A stretch of DNA of 64,000 nt from Neocallimastix lanati (nom. inval.) (lineage: Eukaryota; Neocallimastigomycota; Neocallimastigomycetes; Neocallimastigales; Neocallimastigaceae): contig JACVTC010000109.1 of the NCBI GenBank assembly GCA_016946835.1, positions 565,001-629,000 on the forward strand, in the 5' to 3' direction. The position numbers were made by a program, and so were the translations under genes. The notes under the pieces are model-generated. The model was not told where the DNA came from, searched no databases, and was given only the letters and a program-made list of their open reading frames with translations. Position 1 is the first letter of the stretch. Each line of letters opens with the position of its first letter. Shown here in pieces: positions 24,331 to 36,224 of this stretch.

Positions 24331-27300
24331 CTCACCTCCTTATGGATTAAGGTTTGAATTGTCTATCTGAAAGAAATTATGGTCTTTTCCTTTAGAGGCA
24401 TTGGCCCTGTTAGCCTGTCATACTGCATTTTCAGCGTTGACACTCCTGGTTAGTTTGCGCTTATACTTTAGGAATAGTAACCCTTGCTGAGTACTAGACC
24501 GAAGCATAATTTCTGTAAGGAGAGCCGCAGATCGAACCAAGAATGGTGTCTTTGAATAATCACCAGAAATGACTTGGTTCTTAAACAAAATATTCCATTC
24601 TTTTTTATAATTTAAATCTATTATATCTGCATCCTTTCCACCAAGAAGAAAGTTATATAATCCGTACCACGTCACATATATATTTACACACTCATTATTC
24701 AGAAAATTACTTAAATTACCACGATTTTCACCAATTGAACTATTCACTAAATTAGAAGTAACGATATTGTAATTTTCACTATTACTAATATTAATATTTC
24801 TATTTTCACTATCACTATTTCTAATATTATTAACAATATTATTTCTATTGTTAATATTATTAATATTATATGCTTCGTTACTACTATCAGAATCAGAACT
24901 TTGTTCTATATTATTCATGTCTGTGATAACAGTATCTACATTACTATTAGATATTGGACACTATTTAGAAATAATATAAAATATTTCATAAAGAATTTCA
25001 ATATCCTTAAAATATTTCATTCGAAATTCAGGGAAAAGATAGCATTTAGAAAACCATTGTTCCAATCGAGGATTACTATTTTTTCTATAACAATAAGGAC
25101 ACCTTTCAGGACAGTTTTCTTCAATCATTTTGGCGGCTTTAGCAACACGAGCATCGAATTTATATCCACATTTGGCACGAAGTACCCATCGGAAGCCAAT
25201 GCTAAATTCAGGATATTTATAATTTAGCTTAAAATACTCTCTGGTTTTCTCAAAATTATTATTTTTATAAGCCTTAGCTTTGATTGATTTTCCTGCCATA
25301 TCTCTATCCCAGTAAAAGTTTAAAATAGCTTTTTTGATGGAAATTTACTTAATTTGTCAGCTGAAATTTTACTTTATTTATCCCATGCATGACGTCTACA
25401 ACGAGATGTATCTCTAAGTAAATCAGAGATAATACATTTCGAGTTTTTCCATTTTTTAAAACACCTTACCTGAGCAATCGCGCATTTCGCCGAAAGAGGA
25501 GGAACATTAAGTTTTTTAGAAACACAATAAAGGGAAGTAAAGCTATTCCCTTTAGAAAATCCTTCAATACAGCATAATCCTGAATTAACTAGTGTCTGTG
25601 TACTTTTCGTTCTATCTTTGTTAGATCCAAGTAGAGGTGCATAATATGAAACTTGTCCAATTACTATAGCTGAAAATAGCATTCTTTTATAAGGGATAGG
25701 AATATGAGGATTCTTAAGAAATCCTTTTATGGAATAAAGTGTATTTCTAACTTTATTATTCATTCTCTGTATGATCGGTTTCAATTCTAAATCATTTGAA
25801 AATGGTACATCTAAGTTGGTATAGCAATTCGTTTTAGGTAACTTTTGACTTAAAAGATAAAAGGTAGGATTACTATTATAAAGAAAACTAGAAACTTCCC
25901 CTCGTACTACAAGACTGGCACATTTATTGATACCAAATTGCATTTCATTATTCCTAACCCATTTACTGGCAAACTTTAACAATTTCTTAAGTTGGGATCT
26001 TGTTGGAGCACATAACAACATGTCATCTGCAAAAAGACCTCCACAACAACATAGAGAGATGCCATATTTATTATAATTATTAAAAATATCATTAATGAAC
26101 AAGTTAAACAAAATTAGTGAGAGGGGACAACCTTGACGAACTCCTTTCTTAATATTAAATAATTCCGATAATTGTCCATCAACTCTTACACAAGCCTTGT
26201 AAGATAAGTATAAATTTTCAATAAAATTAAAGCACTTACCTCTAATACCTAAGTGATGAATCTTCATTAATACATTATATATGGGCACTGAGTCATACGC
26301 TTTTTTAAGGTCCAAAAAAGCAAGGTAAGTATCCTTATTTTCAAATTTCCTTCTCTGACATATAATTATTAATGTAGTGTAAAGACTTATACATTCCTCT
26401 CAATTACGAAAACCATATTGTTCAGGTCTTATAAAACCTTCATCAATTCCATATTTAGAGATTCTATTTGCTATGATTTTTACTATAATTTTTAATCCAT
26501 TATTGATAAGAGAGATGCCACTGTAGTTATTACAATCTGATGGATCTCCCTTTTTATGAATAGAAACTATTGATGCGTTATTCCATGATTTTGGGAAATC
26601 ACCATTCCAAATACGATTGATTAAGGCTTTGAGACATTTAAAGCCAGATGAAATATTACTATTATTATCACTTGATCCTTCTGAATTATCTTTATAAGGA
26701 ATCAAAGTTTTGAAGAATTCCATTGGAATACCATCAGGACTACAAGCTTTAAAGTTAGGAGTGGAGGAGATTCCTTTGAAAATTTCTTCATCGCTAATAC
26801 CTTGGTTAATATCCCATTCTTGTTGCCTTGGTTTTCCCAAATTCCTTAGTGCATCAGAATTTTTCCAGTAATCTTTAGAAAGACTATGAGCTGAAGTATT
26901 CGACCCTAAGAATTTATAATGAGAATGCCAAATTTTTAATTTTTCATCTGTAGAAGAAACATGTTCATTATTATAATTTTTAATAGGATAAGAGACCGTG
27001 AAAGATTGATTATTAATTTTTGCATTCTTTTTAACCCATTTCCATGCTTTCCTACTATCCTTTTTAAGAGCTAACGAACATCCAATTTTAATCCAATATA
27101 AATATTTTTTTTTCCTAAATTCGTTACATTTTTTATGAATTGATTCACAAAGTCTGTTATACGAGTCAACTATTTTAGTAAATTCATTGGAATCATTTTC
27201 AGAAACATAACGCTTAATTTGTTTGTATTTAATATGCTTTACCTTTCGAAGACAATAAAATTTTAGTGACATTCTAAACATTGCTTTCCTGATTTCTGTT

Positions 27301-27940
27301 GAAGATGTAATCGATAAATCCTTAGCTATGGAATTAGTAGTATTAATGAACTTTTCAATAACACAATCTATTGAAAGTTCTTCATTTCTTATTTCTTCAC
27401 TAAGAATTTCAAATTTATTATGATGACATATTTCTTTCTTTTGTTCAAGACATTTATACCTATCCCATCTTACAAATTTTTTTTGTAACAAAAATGATTC
27501 ATCTGTGGTAAATTCTAACAATAAACTATGAGAGGTTTATGAAGATACAGAAGGATAATCAACAAAATAAGCAATTGATATTTTAACCAGCATACTTGAA
27601 TTGACTAACGCATGATCAATATCTGATGAATAACTACCTCTTGTTCATGAAATAGTGAACCATTAATCGGAAGAATAAACCAGTTATCAAGGTTATTATT
27701 GGATAATTTATCTTGTAAATCAGAGGTACTCATGTTAAAGTCTCCAAGAAGAATAGATGGATGATTAGTGTGATTCTGAAGCCATGAGAAAACTTTTGAA
27801 AATGCATATCGGACTTGTAATGAGTGTTTCTTAGTGGGAATATAGACATTACCAACAGAACACTTAGAATGATTCTAGAGACTATATGTTGTTAAAGAAA
27901 CAAGATAAGTATAGGAATTATCTTCAAGTACTACTTGACA
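24331..27940 (-). mobile_element. LINE copy b (APE endonuclease + RT + zinc finger + tail), 5'-truncated
   Basis: Minus strand, in order. The 3' half of an APE-type endonuclease lies at about 27940-27540 (GDFNMSTSDLQDKL; SSDIDHALVNSS). RT lies at 27521-25374: SPDGIPMEFFKTLI, SIHKKGDPSDCNNYSGISLI, LDLKKAYDSVP, KGVRQGCPLSLILFNLFIND and the catalytic GGLFADDMLLCAP. The C-terminal zinc finger (CPERCPYC...LEQWFSKC) is at about 25299-24961. The tail (LLGGKDADIIDL...TRSVNAENAV) is at 24918-24418. It is interrupted by a stop just after GFRN (about 26397-26399), breaks near 25300-25374 and 24920-24960, and a stop after NAENAV where other copies read on (RQASRA). Not functional. Confidence 0.88.
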
Positions 27941-28298
27941 TTTTTTTTTTTTTTTTTTTTTTTTTTTAGACTAAGAGAATAACTTTATTTAATTTATAAT
28001 AATAATAAAATTACATGATTTTAAAGAAAAAAAAATAATAAAATACATGAAATAAAATATTATATATTATAAAATTATAAAAGTGCGTTAAAAGCAATAG
28101 CCTCTAACTTTTCCCATTCCTCGATAATAACACCACGTCCATTATTGCGAGTAATAATTTCAGTATTAGTGTTATCAAATGAATCTGTATCTGGAGATGA
28201 AAATCCATGCCTTATCATTTTGACGTCGACTCTTTTGGTAACGGTAGATTCAATGGAATACCATTTCATCATCAATCTAAAAGATCGACAAATTAATG
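27941..28298 (-). mobile_element. LINE copy c, 3' end only
   Basis: Poly(T) at 27941-27967 is its poly(A) tail read on the plus strand. AGACTAAGAGAATAACTTTA follows, then the tail-domain end (KRVDVKMIRHGF...EEWEKLEAIAFNALL), closely matching copies h and j. The copy is 5'-truncated at 28298 (CAAATTAATG), directly against the next poly(T). Confidence 0.85.
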
Positions 28299-28786
28299 TT
28301 TTTTTTTTTTTTAGACAGAGAAGAGAATACACTTCCAAAACTTTATTATATTTTATTTTAAAAAATACATGTAGGTGAAAAGTACATTTGAAATTAAAAA
28401 TAAAAAATTTAAAAAATAAAAAAAAAAAAAAAGCTCGAAAATACTATGTATTTCGGCAAGTTGTACTATGCGGGAATTTTTCCCTTCCTAACAAATAAAA
28501 AAAACTCTTCCCGGATTCATCATTTATTGAACTACCAGGGCGAGATTCACCCTTCGTAGAAATAGATGAAGATCCTGTATTATCATTATGCCTTATCAGT
28601 GCGACGTCGACGCTCTTGGTTAAGTTTGGTATTTTACAATACCTATCAAATAATAGCTCAAACGAACTACTTATGATAGGTATTGCCCTTGTTAAGAATT
28701 CCGCCAAGCCCACAATTTTTGGAACAGGTGACTCGGATGAACCTTTGAAAAGTAGCTCATTTAATTGTCTCTGTTCCCCACTATCG
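28299..28786 (-). mobile_element. LINE copy d, 3' end only
   Basis: Poly(T) at 28299-28312, then a 3' UTR ending CTCTGTCTAAAA on the minus strand. The tail domain is SGEQRQLNELLFKGSSES, VPKIVGLAEFLTRAIPIIS and TKSVDVALIRHNDNTG. Its 5' junction (CGATAGTGGGG preceded by CTATGTTTCAT) is the same as that of the copy at 58731-59321. Beyond the codons for NDESG the 3' ends of the two copies differ. Confidence 0.82.
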
Positions 28787-29633
28787 ATGAAACATAGTTT
28801 TTTTTTTTTTAACGGCAGCAAACTTGTTTCACCTTTATTAATTAAATATTTGATAAAATACATGTAATAAAATAATAAAAAAAAAGATAAAAAAATAAAC
28901 AAAAAATAAAACACAAAAGAAAATAAAATAATGGTATAATATATTCTAGTTTCATTTAATTAATATTTGTAAGACTTCACAAGGGCATTATTATACTGAA
29001 GTATAATAATTAATTTTGACTTCGCAATGTTAATCCTAATTTTAAGATTTTTTTTTAAAATAGATAGTGTGGTGTCCACTAAACTCTCCCCGGATTCATC
29101 ATTTATTGAACTACTAGGACGAGATTCACCCTTCGTAGAAATAGTGTATTATCATTATGCCTTATCAGTACGACGTCGACGCTCTTGGATAAGTTTGGTA
29201 TTTTACAATACCAATCAAATAATAGCTCAAACGAACTACTTATGATAGGTATTGCTCTTGTTAAGAATTCCGCCAAGCCCACAATTTTTGGAACAGGTGA
29301 CTCAGATGAACCTTTGAAAAGTAGCTCATTTAATTGTCTCTGTTCCCCACTATCGAAATGTAGCTCATTTAAAACTAAAGTCCCACCAAGAAGGAACAAA
29401 TATATATAATGATTGATATAATCTTCAAAATTAGAAATAGAGTCATAGGAAGAAAGAGGATTAAACGCTCTAATCTTCCTAAGGAATAAAACATAGAGAT
29501 CATCGATGAAATTTAAAGAATTCCATCTAAAAGATGCAAGAGCATCGCATTTAAAAATCCAATGTTCAAAAGATTGTTTATCTTCGCTACAACAGGGGCA
29601 AGACTTGGGACAATCTTCTGAAACTCTACCCAT

Positions 29634-29636
<3 letters not shown>

Positions 29637-29674
<38 letters not shown>

Positions 29675-31232
29675 CTAGGAATAAACTTTATTTAATAATA
29701 TTTTTTTTTTAAAAAAATACATGAAGTTTAAATACATGAAATTTTTTTTTTTTTTATATTAATATTAAAAAACTACGTTATGAGATTCGAGGACGAAATG
29801 GCCTCTAACTCTTCCCATTCATCGAAGATAACTCCATATGGATGAAAATTATCATTCGAATCTGTATCAGAATTTCTTCTTTGCCTTATCGTTACGACGT
29901 CGACGCTCTTGACAACGGTAGATCTAACACTATACAAATCGATCATGGTGTAAAAATCACCAATCACAATAGGCATAACGTTAGTAAGGAATTCCGCAAG
30001 CCCCACAAAATATAAAATCGGGAAAGAAGACTCGTTCGAAGGTGATTGAAAAATATTATTAATAAATCGCCTTCTTTCCCCCGAGCCGATCTTTAAGATT
30101 TCAAATACTGCATTTCCGCCAAGAAGGAGACACAGCACGTAAAAATTGATATTATCATCAAAATCTTCCTCTTTATCATCAGGAATGTTCAATGATTTCT
30201 CATGAACAATTAGAGAAAAATTAATAAAAATTTCATCAACAAAGGGAATGAAATGTTGCCTAAATTCTTCAAATTTAGGACATAAAAGTATCCAGTGAGT
30301 AAAACTAGGTATGCTGTTACTCTCACCACAAAAAGGGCAGTATGTTGGGCAATTTTCTGATACTAGATTACTTTTAACATACGTTTTTACATCAAATTTG
30401 AATCCACATTTAATTCGTCCAATCTAAAAAAAACCAAGAGAAAATTGTGAATATTTAAGTGATAGACGTTGAATAAATTTTTTAAAACCAAATTTAAATT
30501 TCTTGTATTTTGTAGATCTGATCGCAGGAGTGCTTGAATAATGAATATTTTCCCAGTAAAACTTCCTTATTTCTCCAGGAAGTTTATTATTGTGCTTGTG
30601 TACTGCTAAACTCCGTGCTTTTTTCGTCCATGAATAGTGAGAAAGTGTAGGTATATTTTTGACTAAATGAGAAATAATACAAGAAGAATCTTTCCACTTT
30701 TTAAAGCATCGAATCATCGCCTTAGCACAAAAACTAGCTATAGGAGGTATAGAAAGTTCCTTAGACATATTGTAAATTGAAGTATTGGAGGTTTTATTTT
30801 TAAACCCGAAACTCCAATACAAACCTCGATTAAAAGCAGTTTGAGCTTTTTCAGTATTCCTTTTATTTGAACTAAGTAAGGGAGCATAATAAAGAACTGA
30901 ACTAAGGACAAAAGAAACTAGTATACGAGTTTTAAAGTAGAAAGGAACATTCCTATTGGTTAAAAATCTAAAGAAAGAGTTAACTGTATAATTAATTTTA
31001 CTATTCATCTTAGTAATAATAGGTTTTAAATCCAACGATTCATTAAAAGGTATACCAAGATATGTATATTGATTAGTGCTTGGTATATAGTTCATACCAA
31101 GTTTAAATGTAGGATTTTCATAATGTCCTGAAGGTATAAAATTCTTTGGTTTAACAACTAGTGTAGCGCATTTATTGATTCCAAAGGTCATTTCATTTTT
31201 AATACCCCAATCATGAGTAATATTTAAAAGGT
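29637..31232 (-). mobile_element. LINE copy g nested in e, 12-bp target duplication
   Basis: Poly(T) at 29637-29670 marks its 3' end. TCTACCCATTCT flanks it at 29625-29636 and 31233-31244. It is 5'-truncated inside the RT domain (first residues near NEMTFGINKCATLVV). The frame is open down to 29773 except for one TAG at 30424-30426, where relatives have Trp (FFW-ISRI). Thumb, zinc finger (CPTYCPFCGE...FTHWILLC) and tail (GERRRFINNIFQSPS; VVKSVDVVTIRQRRN) are otherwise intact. 3' UTR ends ATTCCTAGTCTAAAA. Confidence 0.9.
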
Positions 31233-31419
31233 TCTACCCATTCTAATGGCAATAATAGTATTGTATTTATAACCACAGCGTAAACGTATAATCCACGAAA
31301 ACCCTAAGTTGAATTGGGGATATTTTAAGCTAAGCATAATTATAGCTTTATTGTTTGAGAACTTATTACAATCGTAATTTTGACCTTTAATACCTTGAAA
31401 TTTGGAAACTGATTTCCAG

Positions 31420-33731
31420 TTTTTTTTTTTTTTTTTTTTTTAGACTTAGAGAAAACTTTATTTAATTTATAATAATAATAAAATTACATGAAATTAAATG
31501 AAAAAATAACAAATAAAATACATGAAATAAAATATTATATATTATAAAATTATAAAAGTGCGTTAGAAGCAATAGCCTCTAACTTTTCCCATTCCTCGAT
31601 AATAACACCACGTCCATTATTGTGAGTAATAATTTCAGTATTAGTGTTATCAATCGAATCTGTATCTGGAGGTGAAAATCCATGCCTTATCATTTCGACG
31701 TCGACGCTCTTGGTAACGGTAGATTCAACGGAATACCATTTCATCATCAAACTAAAAGATCGACAAATTAATGGTATTACGTTTGTTAGAAACTCCGCAA
31801 TCCCCACAAAATACGGAACTGTTGACGAAGTTGAACTTTGTTTAAAAATATTGTCAACTAATTGTCTTTGTTCCCCATCATTAACTTTAATTTTTGAATA
31901 TATTGAACGCCCACCAAGAAGTGCACTCAATATATAATAATAAATATTATTATCATAATCCTTTTCTGAATCTAAAGAAACATCCAAGGATTTTTGTTCA
32001 ATTATCAATGCAAACTTCAAAAAGAGATCATCTAGAAAAGGTAAAGATTTATTTCTGTAATTTTCCAATTCTTTACAGGCAAAGATCTAGTGAGAAAAGC
32101 TAGGTACACTAACACCACAACAAGGGCAACATTTAGGGCAATCTTCTGAGACGATTTTTCTTTTAATGGAAATACTAATGTCGAATTTAAAACCACACCT
32201 AATACGAGAAATCCAAAAGAATCCCAACTGATACTTAGGATATTGAAATGTTAAGTTTCTGATTTCTGAAATAAATCCAAAATCATTCTCCTTGTAAATA
32301 ATTGCTTTTTTAGCTTTTGAGGGTTTGAAGACATCTCTTTCCCAATAAAACTTTTTTATTTCACTTGTTTTCTTACCATTTAATTTCTTATCCAAAGTCC
32401 TTGATTCTTTAGTCCATGAATAATGTGACATAGTAGGAATATTATTAGTGAGATGATTAATAATACATGATGAGTTTTTCCATTTTCTAAAGCAACGTAA
32501 TTGAGATATAGCACAGACAGCTGAAAGAGGAGGTATTCTCAATTCACGAGTAATATTATAGAGACTAACAGAAGAATTGCGAGATTTAAATCCGTAACTC
32601 CAATAAAGTCCTCTATTAATAATTTTTTGAGCTTTAGAACATCTGCTCTTATTTGAACCAAAGAGAGGAGCATAATATATAACAAGACTAAGAATAAACG
32701 AAATTAAAACATATTTCTTCAATGGGAGAGGAACAGATTTATTAATAAGAAATCGAAAGTACAAATTTAACTTGACATTTAAATTACTGTTTAATTTGGA
32801 TTGTATAGGTTTCAGTGATAAAGATTCATCAAAAGGAATACCAAGATAGGTATAGTTGTCAGTTTTAGGTAATTTTTTACTACCAATAAAGAAAGATGGA
32901 TCTTCATAATTTATCGGTTTAACAAAGTTAATCGGTTTTACAACAAGAGTAGCACACTTATTAATTCCAAAAGTCATTTCATTTTTAATAGCCCATTCAT
33001 GAACTTTATTCAAAATTTTCTTAAGAGCTTGTTTAGATGGAGCAACTAAAACAATATCATCCGCAAAAAGTCCACCACAACAATATTGAGAATCTAAATA
33101 TACACCATACTTATCACAATTATCCAGTATATCATTAATGAACAAATTGAATAAAATAGGAGATAGAGGGCATCCTTGTCTAACACCACGATTAATCGAA
33201 AATTCTTCTGAGAGATTACCATTAAAAAAAGCACGAGCTTTAGAGGATAGATAAAGATTCTTTAAAAACAGATGACATTTATCTCTAATTCCTAAGTTAT
33301 ATAATTTGGTCAAAATATTAAAGATAGGAACTGAATCATAGGCTTTTTTAAGATCGAGAAAAGCAAGATAAGTAAAATTTCCTTTAAATTTTCTTCTTTG
33401 ACATATCTCTCTAATTGAAATATACAAACTTATGCATTCTTCTTTATTTCTAAATCCAAATTGTTCAGGTCTAACAAATTTATGTTCAAGGGCATATTTA
33501 GCAATTCTATTAGTAACAATCTTTGAAATAATTTTTAAGCCAACATTAATAAGAGAAATACCACGATAATTATTACAATCCGAAAGATCTCCTTTTTTTG
33601 GAATTGATATTATAGAAGCCGAATTCCACTCTTCAGGGAAATCACCATCCCAGATTTTGTTAAATAATGAAAGTAAACATTTAGCACACTTAGAGTAGTG
33701 ATCATCTGAAGAATCATCTTGATTATCGGAT
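31420..33731 (-). mobile_element. LINE copy h nested in e, 13-bp target duplication
   Basis: AACTGATTTCCAG occurs on both sides (31407-31419 and 33732-33744). Poly(T) at 31420-31441. It is 5'-truncated just upstream of the RT core and open from about 33730: GLKIISKIVTNRIAKYAL, RPEQFGFRNKEECISLY, FLDLKKAYDSVPIFNIL, GVRQGCPLSPILFNLFIND, CCGGLFADDIVLVAPS. It continues through thumb and zinc finger (CPKCCPCCGVSVPSFSH). One TAG at about 32084-32086 replaces the Trp after SFSH. The tail (32068-31550) ends TKSVDVEMIRHGF...LEAIASNALL. The youngest-looking RT in the window, but lacking endonuclease. Confidence 0.9.
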
Positions 33732-33775
33732 AACTGATTTCCAGTAACGTTCTAAAATATCGTCATATTCCTAAT

Positions 33776-33870
33776 TTTAAGATACAAAATTATGATCTTC
33801 ATTGTTTCAGCTAGCCCTGCTGGCCTGTCTTACTGTTTCTTCAGCATTGACGCTCTTGGTAGTAATGTTA
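33776..33870 (-). mobile_element. LINE copy i, C-terminal tail relic
   Basis: Minus strand reads ACTACCAAGAGCGTCAATGC and onward to GAAGATCATAATTTTGTATC, matching the end of the LINE at 58388-58475 (SVNAEGTVRQASRA type). It ends at TTAAAATTA, where copy e begins. It lies on the same side of the transporter arm as copy F does in the other arm, so it may be the remnant of an equivalent insertion. Confidence 0.7.
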
Positions 33871-34497
33871 CTACATATTCAATTTGAAACATAGTAAAAA
33901 CACATACATTTTCATTTGTTAACCAATATTCATAAACTTCACCCTTACATAGAAGAAACTAATTATTATAGGATAACAATAAATTATCACCTATACTATA
34001 GAAAATTATAATTTTTACTCAATATACTCTCTATTACTTTTAATTCATTTATTATTAATAATAATCATATATATATTATAAATAAAAATATACAAATAAA
34101 AATACTACACATATAACTTCTCAAAATATCATATGTTTTTAATTTTTATATTTTTTTTTTATTTTATTACTTTATTATTTTATTTTTATTTGAACAACAA
34201 TTGAAATTAATTATTAATTATGTAAAATAAATATTAATTTATTAATTTATTTTACAATATTTTCTTTTATCAAATTTTTATTTCTATTTTAATTTTCTAT
34301 TATAATAAAATTTATACTTTTAAATATTAACTAAATTTAATTATCTCATTATAAGTTCTTCACTTTCATTAAATAGTGATAAACTTATAATTCTATTGTT
34401 TTTCAATATATTGCACTAATATTAATTATTTAATAAAATAATCTTCTTTTTAAATTTCCTTAGCTCTTCTATGATTATATTATTCTTTTTATAGCAT

Positions 34498-36015
34498 TTA
34501 AGCCTTACCAGCCATCTTAGCATCCATTTCATCAATACTAAGACCCTTACATTCAATAACGTAGAATTGAGAGTAAACCCAGGCAAGGAGACAAGCGGCA
34601 GCGAAAAGAAGGAAAGTCTTAGTAGACCAGGCCTTCATAAGAGCTGGACCGACGAAAGCAATAATCCAGTTGTTAAGGAAGTTAGAGACGGTACCAACAG
34701 CAGAACCCTTGACTCTGACACGGAGTGGGAAAACTTCAGCTTGGTAGACCCATGGGACTGGACCCCAGGTCCAGGCGAAGGAGAAGACGAATAAGAAGAC
34801 AGAGGCGACAGCAAGGTATTGCCAGACTTTACCATTGTTAGTTTGAGTTGAGCAAGCCCAAGTGGAAACGTGGAAGACCATCATCATAAGAGATCCAACA
34901 ACTAATAAAGTCTTACGACCTAATCTTTCAATACCCCACATACCTGGGAAGGTAGAAACGAAGTTGACAAAGTTGTTGATAATTGGAAGAACAACAGTAG
35001 ACATGAACTTAGAGAAACCAATTTCATCGTAAATTTGGGATTGGTAGTACATAATAACGTTAATACCAGTCCATTGTTGGAAAAGTTGCATTAAGAAGGT
35101 AATGAAGGTACGACGACGAATAACTGGTGAGAAAAGTTCACCGAAGGATGAGGATCCAGCAGCACGAGTAGCAGCAACATCTTCTTGAATAGCCTTAAGT
35201 TCACTTTGGACAAGTTCGTCAGAGGTAGAGGTAGCGTTAAGCTTGGCTAAAACTTCAACAGCTTCTTCATCACGGTCCTTAGAACATAACCAACGTGGTG
35301 ACTTTGGAAGGAAACTCATAAGAATGGCAAGACCAAGACCTGGAACAACTTGGAATAAAAGAGCAAATCTCCATTCGAAGTTGGCAACTTCAGCCCAGAT
35401 ATCAGATCTAGTTACACCTAAACCAGCTGGACTAGAGTTAGTGTAGTACCAGACAATGGAGTTAATGATGGCAGCAACAATAATACCGAAAGTAGTCATA
35501 AGTTGGTAGCAGGATGAAAGAGTACCTCTAATCTTGGCTGGAGCAACTTCAGAAATGTAAGTTGGGCAAAGGACACCATTACAACCAATGGAAAGACCAG
35601 TAATAAGACGACCAATGGCAATCATAACCCATGAACGAGCAGAAAGACCTTGAATGATAGCACCACAAGTGAAGATACAGGCACCAATCATAATGGTTCT
35701 TTGACGACCGTACTTTTCACCAAGGTAAGTAGCCATAAGAGCACCACAGAGGGCACCAAGGACGAAACTGGAGGTAATAATACCTTCAAGAGTAGCCTTG
35801 TTACCAGCTTCTTCTAACTTACGGTACATCATCTTAGCCTTATCAGTAGTTTCCTTACCATTTTCATCAAGAGCATTACCATTCCAGCTGTGGAACTTGA
35901 AGAAGATACGGAAAGCGTCCATAACAAGGACGACGTTCATGACACCGACTTCGTAACCGAAAAGAAGACCACCAAATGAGGCAGTAAGTGCGACTAAAAA
36001 TTGAAACTTATTCAT
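34498..36015 (-). CDS. MFS sugar (hexose-type) transporter, copy 1
   Basis: 505 residues, the usual size for the sugar porter family, which imports hexoses at the plasma membrane, usually with protons or by facilitation. Seen: twelve hydrophobic segments; GGLLFGYEVGVM in TM1; EKYGRQRTIM (GRR-like loop 2-3 motif); GRLITGLSIGC and SEVAPAKIRG after TM4-5; LPKSPRWL before the central loop; QLFQQWTGINVIMYY in TM7; RLGRKTLLV in loop 8-9; WGPVPWVYQAEVFPLRVR in TM10; and a C-terminal ECKGLSIDEMD in place of PETKG. Codons are strongly biased to GGT, GCC, AAG and ATC, unlike all neighbours, as expected of a highly expressed gene. The protein is identical to copy 2. The AUG at 36015 is preceded by an A-rich leader. 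Exact substrate not deducible. Confidence 0.93.
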   Translation of the reverse strand: MNKFQFLVALTASFGGLLFGYEVGVMNVVLVMDAFRIFFKFHSWNGNALDENGKETTDKAKMMYRKLEEAGNKATLEGIITSSFVLGALCGALMATYLGEKYGRQRTIMIGACIFTCGAIIQGLSARSWVMIAIGRLITGLSIGCNGVLCPTYISEVAPAKIRGTLSSCYQLMTTFGIIVAAIINSIVWYYTNSSPAGLGVTRSDIWAEVANFEWRFALLFQVVPGLGLAILMSFLPKSPRWLCSKDRDEEAVEVLAKLNATSTSDELVQSELKAIQEDVAATRAAGSSSFGELFSPVIRRRTFITFLMQLFQQWTGINVIMYYQSQIYDEIGFSKFMSTVVLPIINNFVNFVSTFPGMWGIERLGRKTLLVVGSLMMMVFHVSTWACSTQTNNGKVWQYLAVASVFLFVFSFAWTWGPVPWVYQAEVFPLRVRVKGSAVGTVSNFLNNWIIAFVGPALMKAWSTKTFLLFAAACLLAWVYSQFYVIECKGLSIDEMDAKMAGKA

Positions 36016-36089
36016 ATTTTTTAAAAACTTAACTTAAATTATTATATTATTATTTATTTAATAATACTTTGGTTTTTTATTTCTCAAGG

Positions 36090-36130
36090 AAAATTTTTGT
36101 CTTTTATATGAATCACTCGCGAGTATCTAC
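36090..36130 (-). promoter_or_regulatory. Transporter copy 1 promoter: palindrome and TATA box
   Basis: A perfect 10-bp palindrome ACTCGCGAGT (36115-36124) stands out in A/T sequence about 100 bp upstream of the AUG. On the gene's strand it is followed by TATAAA (36103-36108). The palindrome is a candidate site for a dimeric transcription factor (inference). The same arrangement is present upstream of copy 2. Confidence 0.55.
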
Positions 36131-36224
36131 TGACTAATTCAAACAATATAAACAATATTTATTCTTTTAATATATTCTTTTTAATGTTGTTACATTTCCT
36201 CTGTATATTATGAATATTAATATT

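Larger units (their letters stand above)
28798..33775 (-). mobile_element. LINE copy e, split by two nested LINEs
   Basis: Its own sequence is 33775-33732, 31419-31233 and 29636-28798 on the minus strand. Thumb region LERYWKSVSKFQGIKGQ, then KYPQFNLGFSWIIRLRCGYK, zinc finger CPKSCPCCSEDKQSFEHWIF, tail with FDSGEQRQLNELLFKG and SVDVVLIRHNDN, then a 3' UTR with an 11-bp hairpin (28987-29010) and poly(A) (28798-28809 as T). Copies h and g interrupt it, each with its own target duplication. It is 5'-truncated, so all pieces belong to one dead insertion. Confidence 0.83.
33885..36224. repeat. Inverted repeat, arm 1 (transporter gene plus flanks)
   Basis: Reverse complement of 51381-53781. The coding part looks identical in every stretch compared and the 3' flank nearly so. 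The inner border is near AATATTAATATTC (36212-36224) and the outer border near TGAAACATAGTAAAAACACA (33885-33904). The arm is about 60 bp shorter than arm 2 because arm 2 has extra sequence with a T run at about 53565-53590. Confidence 0.93.

Noticed and set aside
34567-35446. Open frames on the strand opposite the transporter genes (34567-34794, 35243-35446 and mirror positions 52159-52362, 52811-53038)
   Set aside because: Produced by the GC-richer, biased codons of the real gene. No family motifs, and the same frames appear in both arms only because the arms are identical.
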